Shown one piece after another: positions 57,990-64,000 of a stretch of 64,000 bases of DNA; the stretch's first letter is position 1; each line of letters begins with the position of its first letter. The stretch is from Siphonodentalium dalli (Eukaryota; Mollusca; Scaphopoda; Gadilida; Siphonodentaliidae): assembly GCA_032622095.1 (NCBI GenBank), contig CP136063.1:23564987-23628986 (forward strand), given 5' to 3'. Below the pieces are notes generated by a model that was not told where the DNA came from, did not search any database, and saw nothing but the letters and a program-made list of their open reading frames with translations. Made by a program: the position numbers and the translations under genes.

Positions 57990-60938
57990 TCTATATCTAT
58001 ATTGGCGAATGTCTGTCTGTGTTCTATAGAAATTCACAGGGGACCACCTAGATGGCACAAAAGGGGTCTAATAGGGGTATCTTTTTACGAGAAAGATAAT
58101 GGTGAGGGTTAGAATTTTCTAAAGTGACGCCGTTGTTGTCAGGGGCAGAAAAGGGGGAGCGGCAGAAAAACAAATTGTTGCCGATTGCCACCAAACTTAT
58201 ATATAATCATCCCCATAATATGAGGAATCTAATGGTGTTATTTAAATATGTCAAAAGTCGCGCCGTTCGCGTCAGGGAAGCCCGGAAGGGGAGAGGGACA
58301 CCAAAATTGATCAAAATATTTTAGCGCAGAATTCCACCAAATTGATGCCCATTCTTCTAAGATCTTCTACATGATACAAGGAATCTTATTGTGTGATTTA
58401 AAGACGCCAAATTGGTGTCGTTGGGATGAGAAATTTTGGGGTGGGGTGGTGGGTATTAAATCTGATAAGAATTGGTTTATTCGCCGATTGCCACGAAATT
58501 TATACAAATTCATCCCCATGGTATGAGGTGCCTAATGGCATGGCTTAAAGCTGTCAAACATGGCGTCATTCGAGTCAGGGGTCACTTAAAGGGAGAGGGG
58601 CACCAAAATTGATACACAATATTTTTAGCTCCAATTTCCACCAAATTGATACACATTCTTATCCATGATATGAGGAATCTAATCGTGTGATATTAAAGAC
58701 GTCATATTGGTGCTGCTTTGGTGAGAGATGGGGGTGGGGTGGGCACTAAATTTGATAAAAAATTGTTTAGTCGCGGATTAGCACCAAACTTACAAATACT
58801 AATTTCCATGATATCAGGAGTCTAACTGTGTGGTGTAAAGATGTCAAAAGTGGGGCCATTCGAGACAGGGGTGCCTACAGGGTGAGAAGGACACAAACAT
58901 TGATAAACAATATGTTTAGCGCCGATTTCCACCTGATTGATACATATTATTGTCTGTGATACGAATACTCTAATCTATGTGGTTTAAATACGCGAAATTG
59001 TTGCCTTGTGGGTGAGAGATATGCAATGGTGGCCCTAAATTTGATACGAATTTGCATACTCGCCAATTTTCATAAATTTTATATATATTCATCTCTATAA
59101 TGAGTCTAAGTGTGTGGTTTAATGATGTCAAAAATGACGCCGCTTGAGTCCGAAATAGGGACGGGAGGGTCACCAAAAACTTACAAAAATATGTTTAGTG
59201 CCAATTACCATCAAACTCATACACGTTCTTCTCAAATGATACAATGAATCAAATATATTTGCGAATAACTGTCTGTGTTCTATATGTAACTTTAAGGGTA
59301 CAATCGAGATGGCACCAATGCGGTCTAACAGGGGTAACTTTTTACAATTAAGTTAATGGTGTGAGTTAAACGTTTCTAAAGTGACGTTGTTGGTGTCAGT
59401 GGAGGGGCTATTTTTAGCACATATTTCGATCAAATTGATATATTATTCTTCTCCGTGATACGAGGAATATAAACGTGTGATTTAAAGACGCGAAATTGGT
59501 GCAGTTTGGGTGAGAGAGAGCGATAGGGGTAATAACTATTATAAGAATTTGTTTAGTTGCCGATTACCACCAAACTTATATATAATCATCTCCATTATAT
59601 AATGCATGCATGACTCTAATAGACGTGGTTTAAATATGACAAAAGTGGCGCGTTTCAAGTCATGCATGAGGGGAGTTGCACCAAAGTTGATACAAATATA
59701 TTTAGCACTGATTCTACCAAATTCATGCACGTTCTTCTTTAATGATATGATCAATTAAACCACATTTGGGGTCGTTTGGGTCATGGGTGGCGAAAGGAGA
59801 TTCACTAGCATTTATGAGATTGTTCAATTCGCCGATATCCAACAAAGTTATATATAGTCATCTCCCAGGCCATCTGCATGTCGTTCTAAGGAGTTTTTGG
59901 CATTCCAATTTCACAATCTCGACAAATGGTGACCGAATTAAATCACTTGAACAATTATATCTTCTCAACTGTCATATTTATTTGGGGATGGAAATCAGGG
60001 TATTCCTATAATGATCTAGCAACACAGATACATAGAAGAAAGCATTAAAAGTATATTTATATCAATCTATTTAAGAGATACATATATTCATTCAAACCGA
60101 TGGACCTTTAATCGTGAGAGGATTGCACATTAGAATGGCTCATGTATATATTTTTATAACACGATTGAGTCTGTCCCATTCAATATAGTTTCCACAAACA
60201 AAGTTACAATTGCCAAGAGATATGGAAATGTAGAGCAGGCCTGTTCAAAAATAGTGGTCACAGTGTGCAGTCAAATATGGTTACTTCTGAGATAAAGGAA
60301 AACGCAGTCCGTAGCACATGACTTTTCAGGATCCTCCAATATTGACATCTGACAAGGGCATATCTGCCAGATACAGAGGATTTCTTTCAATGTTTAAAAC
60401 AGACTCATCGCCTAACATAAACTCAAAATCTCGCTGTGTCGGACACATGTAGCTGCTATGCATGCATAAATCAATTATATTAAACTGAAAATGATTAGCC
60501 AGTATATAGCACCAGAACGAGGACCACATGGACATATCTTTAAAACATCTGTATCTTCGTGAAGATATGATAAACTAGATTGATTGATTGATACATCTCT
60601 ATGTAAAACACAATTGTCGTCTTTTATTTGTTCGAACTAATGTGTTTATGATGTTCATGTTTCTTGCTATAACGTCTGAAGTATACGCAGTTGTAAATAA
60701 ATACATACTTCTTTATTGGTTAAACGCGATAAACAAAATGATAATCGCTCCGACCTGACAAGGTGAGCCACTACTTATATTCCATGTGTAAGAATCATGT
60801 TGTGTGATGCCATTTGGATATACAATTTATGAGAATACGTGTAACACTTTGAGAGCAGGAGTATTCTCTATTCCCACCAAATATTCACAAAGGGTTTCAC
60901 ATCACTTTAACCTGGGCAACGCCGGGTAACCCTGCTAG
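57990..60938 (+). mobile_element. Helitron-like non-autonomous element, copy 2
   Basis: The 3' end is GGGCAACGCCGGGTAACCCT followed by G and CTAG (60935-60938), before TA-rich DNA. The 5' end probably lies in the TA-rich DNA near 57990 (TCTATATTGGCGAATGTCTG). The interior has about 300-bp tandem units (58290-59240: CACCAAATTGATAC, CATGATATGAGGAATCTAA, GGTTTAAA). No Rep/helicase coding was seen. The 5' limit is uncertain. Confidence 0.6.
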
Positions 60939-60952
60939 TAATATATATGACT

Positions 60953-61147
60953 TTCTCACTATAATTGCATCAAACTAACTTAATGGAAATGGCAGCCATC
61001 TTGGACGCCATCTTGAATTACAGAAAATGCTCAAAGCGGATTTTAGCGGATTTTGGATATGTTATAGAGGATACATTCCTTTACAAAATGGTATACAAAC
61101 CAACTTAGTCAAAATTTCTTCTAGGTCAAACCTTTTATCGACCAGAC
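60953..61147 (+). mobile_element. Fragment of the GTCTGGTCGA TIR element
   Basis: Matches the right end at 23265-23481 (CCATCTTGGACGCCATCTTG, AAAGCGGATTTTAGCGGATT) and ends TCGACCAGAC followed by TA. Confidence 0.85.
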
Positions 61148-62337
61148 TACAAAGCTGATACAAATGTATTTAGCACTAATTTGCACCAAATTCATTCACG
61201 TTCTTCTCTAATGATACGATGAATTAAATCACATATGGTGTCGTTTGGGTCACGGATGGAGAGAAGATATGCACTACTGTATCATTAATCAGATTGCTCG
61301 TTGCCAATATCCACCTATAAGTTATATATAGTTACCCAGGCCATCTCCATATCATTTAAGGAGCTTTGGGCGTTCAAATTTCCTAATCTCGACAAACGGT
61401 GACCCAATTAAGTCACTTGAACAATTATATCTTCTCAACTGTCATATTTATATGGGGATGGCAATCATGGAATTCACACAATGAGCTAGTCTGAGCAAAA
61501 AGAGATACACAGAAGAAGCATTAAAAGTATATTTATCATTATATTTAAAAGATATATATATTCTTGCAAACTGAGAGACATCGAACCGTCAGAGGATTGA
61601 ATATAATAGTTTCCACAAACAAGTTACAATTTGTCAAGACATATGGAAATTTATCGAAGGCCTATTCAAAAATAGTGGTCACATTGTGCAGTCAAATATA
61701 TTTTCTTCTGATATAAAAGAAAACGCAGTCAGTAGCACATGACTTTTCAGGATCCTCAAATACTGACATATCAGAAGGGTATATCTGCCGATACAGCTGA
61801 ATTTTTAGAACAGACTCATCGACTAACATTTCTTATAAACTGAGAATATTTAGCCAATATATAGCACCAAGTACAGAGGAGCACCTGGAAATTTCTCTTA
61901 AAACATCTGTATCTTCATTGAGATATGATAGCCAGGTGTCTTCAAGATCTTAATCCAACCCACTAGATTGATTGATACATCTCTATATGTAAATCCCAAT
62001 TGTCGTCTTTTATTTTTGCGAACTAATGTGTTTATGACGTTCGTGTATCATATTATAACGTCTAAAGTATACGCAATTGTAAATAAATAAATACATCATT
62101 ATCGGCGGAACGTATTAATCGCGATAAACAAACTGACAATCGACAAGGTGAGCCACTACTTATATTCCATGACTGTGTAAGAATTATGTTTTGTGATGCT
62201 ATTTGAATATACAATTTATGAGAATACGTACCGTGTAACACTTTGAGCAAGAGTGTTCTCTGTTCCCAACAAATATCCACGTCATGTAGAGGGGTTCACA
62301 TCACTTTAACCTGGGCAACGCCGGGTAACCCTGCTAG
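61148..62337 (+). mobile_element. Helitron-like repeat, copy 3 (5'-truncated)
   Basis: Colinear with 59690-60938. The 3' end is identical in style: GGGCAACGCCGGGTAACCCT, G, CTAG (62334-62337), followed by (TA)n. The 5' part is replaced by the TIR-element fragment. Confidence 0.7.
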
Positions 62338-62871
62338 TATATATATATATATATATTTATCATATGACTCAATCATTATTTACGTTGGAAAGTATGTCAT
62401 AAATCAATTTCATATGAACTACTAGTTCATATCACCTTCCGATAATTTGATTGGTTTGTTGACAAAAGTGTGTTCTGATTGGCTGAATGGCAGCCTGGGC
62501 CGAGCCGTATCTCTAACTGAATGCATGTCAAATTCGTGCGCGTCAATCAACGCGATGCCGAAATTCTCGCAATTATAAACTTCAAATATATAGTTTTGGA
62601 CATTGTTATACGATGTATAGAATATGTAATTCGTATTTATCTAATAAACATACGATATAATGTCACAAACTGAGAACAGAATAGCGCACTATATCTTCGC
62701 GTGCATATTATTTCTGCTAGTTCACCAGGTGTAATTGGGCTTCCGGTGCAATGAAGTGACGTCACATTAACCTTTTGCTGCCGATGTCATATAGCTATTT
62801 AGTTATTTGTGTGCGTTTTGGACATCATAATCAATTTATAGGTGTCATATGATAAATAGAATATGTAATTC

Positions 62872-62991
62872 GTGTTTCTCTCATATGATATTTATGAAAC
62901 TCGTCAGGAATTTTCAGTTTTCTCTCGCCAGAGGCTCAAGAAAACTGAAAATTCTTAGACTCGTTTCATAAATATCATTTGAGAGAAACAC
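62872..62991. repeat. 120-bp hairpin element
   Basis: GTGTTTCTCTCATATGATAT...TTTTCAGTTTTCT is mirrored by AAAACTGAAAATTC...ATATCATTTGAGAGAAACAC with a short GC-rich loop. Confidence 0.9.
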
Positions 62992-63005
62992 TCATTTCAT
63001 ATCCT

Positions 63006-63645
63006 CTATATATTATACCTATTATCAGCATTTCCTGAATTTTTTGACTGACCATTTCTCAATTTGGGTGAACATTGAGTTACAAGTACCTCCCACCACC
63101 CTTGGGTTGGAAATTCCAACTGGGGCTTAAATGAGTGAAACATTTGGGTTGAAATTTGATAACAACTGCATTGAGCTCTACATTATAGCGTATAAGTAAT
63201 TTGGTTTCCACCCACCTGATTCCGATTATTGGGTCATCCTGGCTGGTATTTTAAAAATAAATAATCTGATCTGCTGTGGATGTTTTGTCTCATTACTTCC
63301 AAGAATGGTCGTCATAACTTTACCCCATTCGTTTAGTTTGTATAATACTAGCCTCGCTGGAACACCGTACGACTACGTAGACAATATTAATTATTTAAAT
63401 GTTTAAATCTGACGGTCTGTCAATCGAACCCCCAGTATTAGAGTATAGATAACTGGTATTTATATGCATACGTTATTTGTTTAAATTGGCAACCACATGT
63501 GAATTTCTCTGGCGTATATTGCCACGACACAGTGGTCCACGTGTTCTTAATTAAAATCAGATACAATTCATTTAGACAAATATTATAAAGTTATTATCCA
63601 TCCCTTAACTAGCACCATTTCCGATTGGGCGAAAGCCGCCACGAG
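63006..63645. other. No gene seen
   Basis: AT-rich DNA without recognised features. Confidence 0.4.
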
Positions 63646-63727
63646 ATAGTCCGGGAAAAGTCATATTATACTCCCGAATGTCATATTGGACTCCCAAGTG
63701 TGCAATATCACTTTTTATCGGGACTAT
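63646..63727. repeat. 82-bp hairpin, AAAAGTCATATT family
   Basis: ATAGTCCGGGAAAAGTCATATT pairs imperfectly with AATATCACTTTTTATCGGGACTAT. The inner TGTCATATTGGACTCCC links it to the hairpin at 30023. Confidence 0.75.
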
Positions 63728-64000
63728 GTGACGTCACGAATTAATTATTGCGAAATGAATCGGTGATATTGTGATGCGCGCGCAACACTGGTGGAGATAT
63801 AGCAGACGTTTCACTTCCGCATTGAGTTTCTTTCATTTCCCTGTTTACTGTTCCAAATCATGCATTCTGATGATCAAATATATGCTTTTATAGAGAATTA
63901 AGTGGCGACAAATACCAAAACTAACCACTAAAGTTTTATTCCCAAAATTTGGATAAACATACAAATGGATAATATAAATGTCATTATACAATGTTGTGTT

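Overview
The window looks like AT-rich nuclear DNA of an invertebrate animal, most plausibly a mollusc or another lophotrochozoan. The reasons are spliced genes with GT-AG introns, a C-type lectin domain split over two exons, remnants of a non-LTR retrotransposon, Helitron-type ends, many minisatellites and dispersed foldback elements. No bacterial operon, rRNA or tRNA could be supported. The species cannot be named from sequence alone.

Region 1 (1-8429) is a giant, nearly perfect palindrome. Two arms of about 4.2 kb face each other across a GC-rich core at about 4160-4290, and the left arm is cut by the window edge. Each arm carries the same two compact intronless genes: a 108-aa basic-tailed protein and a 189-aa C2H2 zinc-finger protein with a long acidic linker. 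Both genes have the same TTATAAGAG box upstream and appear to share one AATAAA signal. Each arm also has a block of about 0.66 kb built from the word ATGAGCAA, plus internal direct repeats. The compact layout looks viral or transposon-like (Maverick/Polinton/adintovirus-like is my best guess, unproven). This is the most unusual object here.

Region 2 (8430-18480) holds the best host gene: two exons of a C-type lectin domain (12473-12673 and 17509-17726). Its 4.8-kb intron contains a complete-looking non-autonomous Helitron (13771-14439) and exactly 26 copies of a 44-bp satellite.

Region 3 (18480-36400) is gene-poor. It contains a 3.9-kb inverted-repeat element flanked by TA (19556-23481), a 29-bp minisatellite, a small MITE-like element, two pairs of long direct repeats and several hairpins.

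Region 4 (36410-37540) has a second plausible host gene: two exons with matching phase, predicting a secreted protein of about 210 aa with six cysteines. Its start overlaps a dispersed repeat.

Region 5 (37965-53753) is nested. Two inverted copies of one repeat (37965-39524 and 51558-53753) bracket a 186-bp satellite array. That array is split by a 7.1-kb element with CCCCCAGTRGGCACA terminal repeats, which itself contains two different satellites and a 1.5-kb foldback. One of the bracketing copies carries a truncated LINE that the other lacks.

Region 6 (54000-64000) consists of three related copies of a Helitron-like repeat family, a textbook TTAA-flanked piggyBac-like MITE (55592-55993) carrying two near-perfect hairpins, and further foldback elements. 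No convincing gene was found there.
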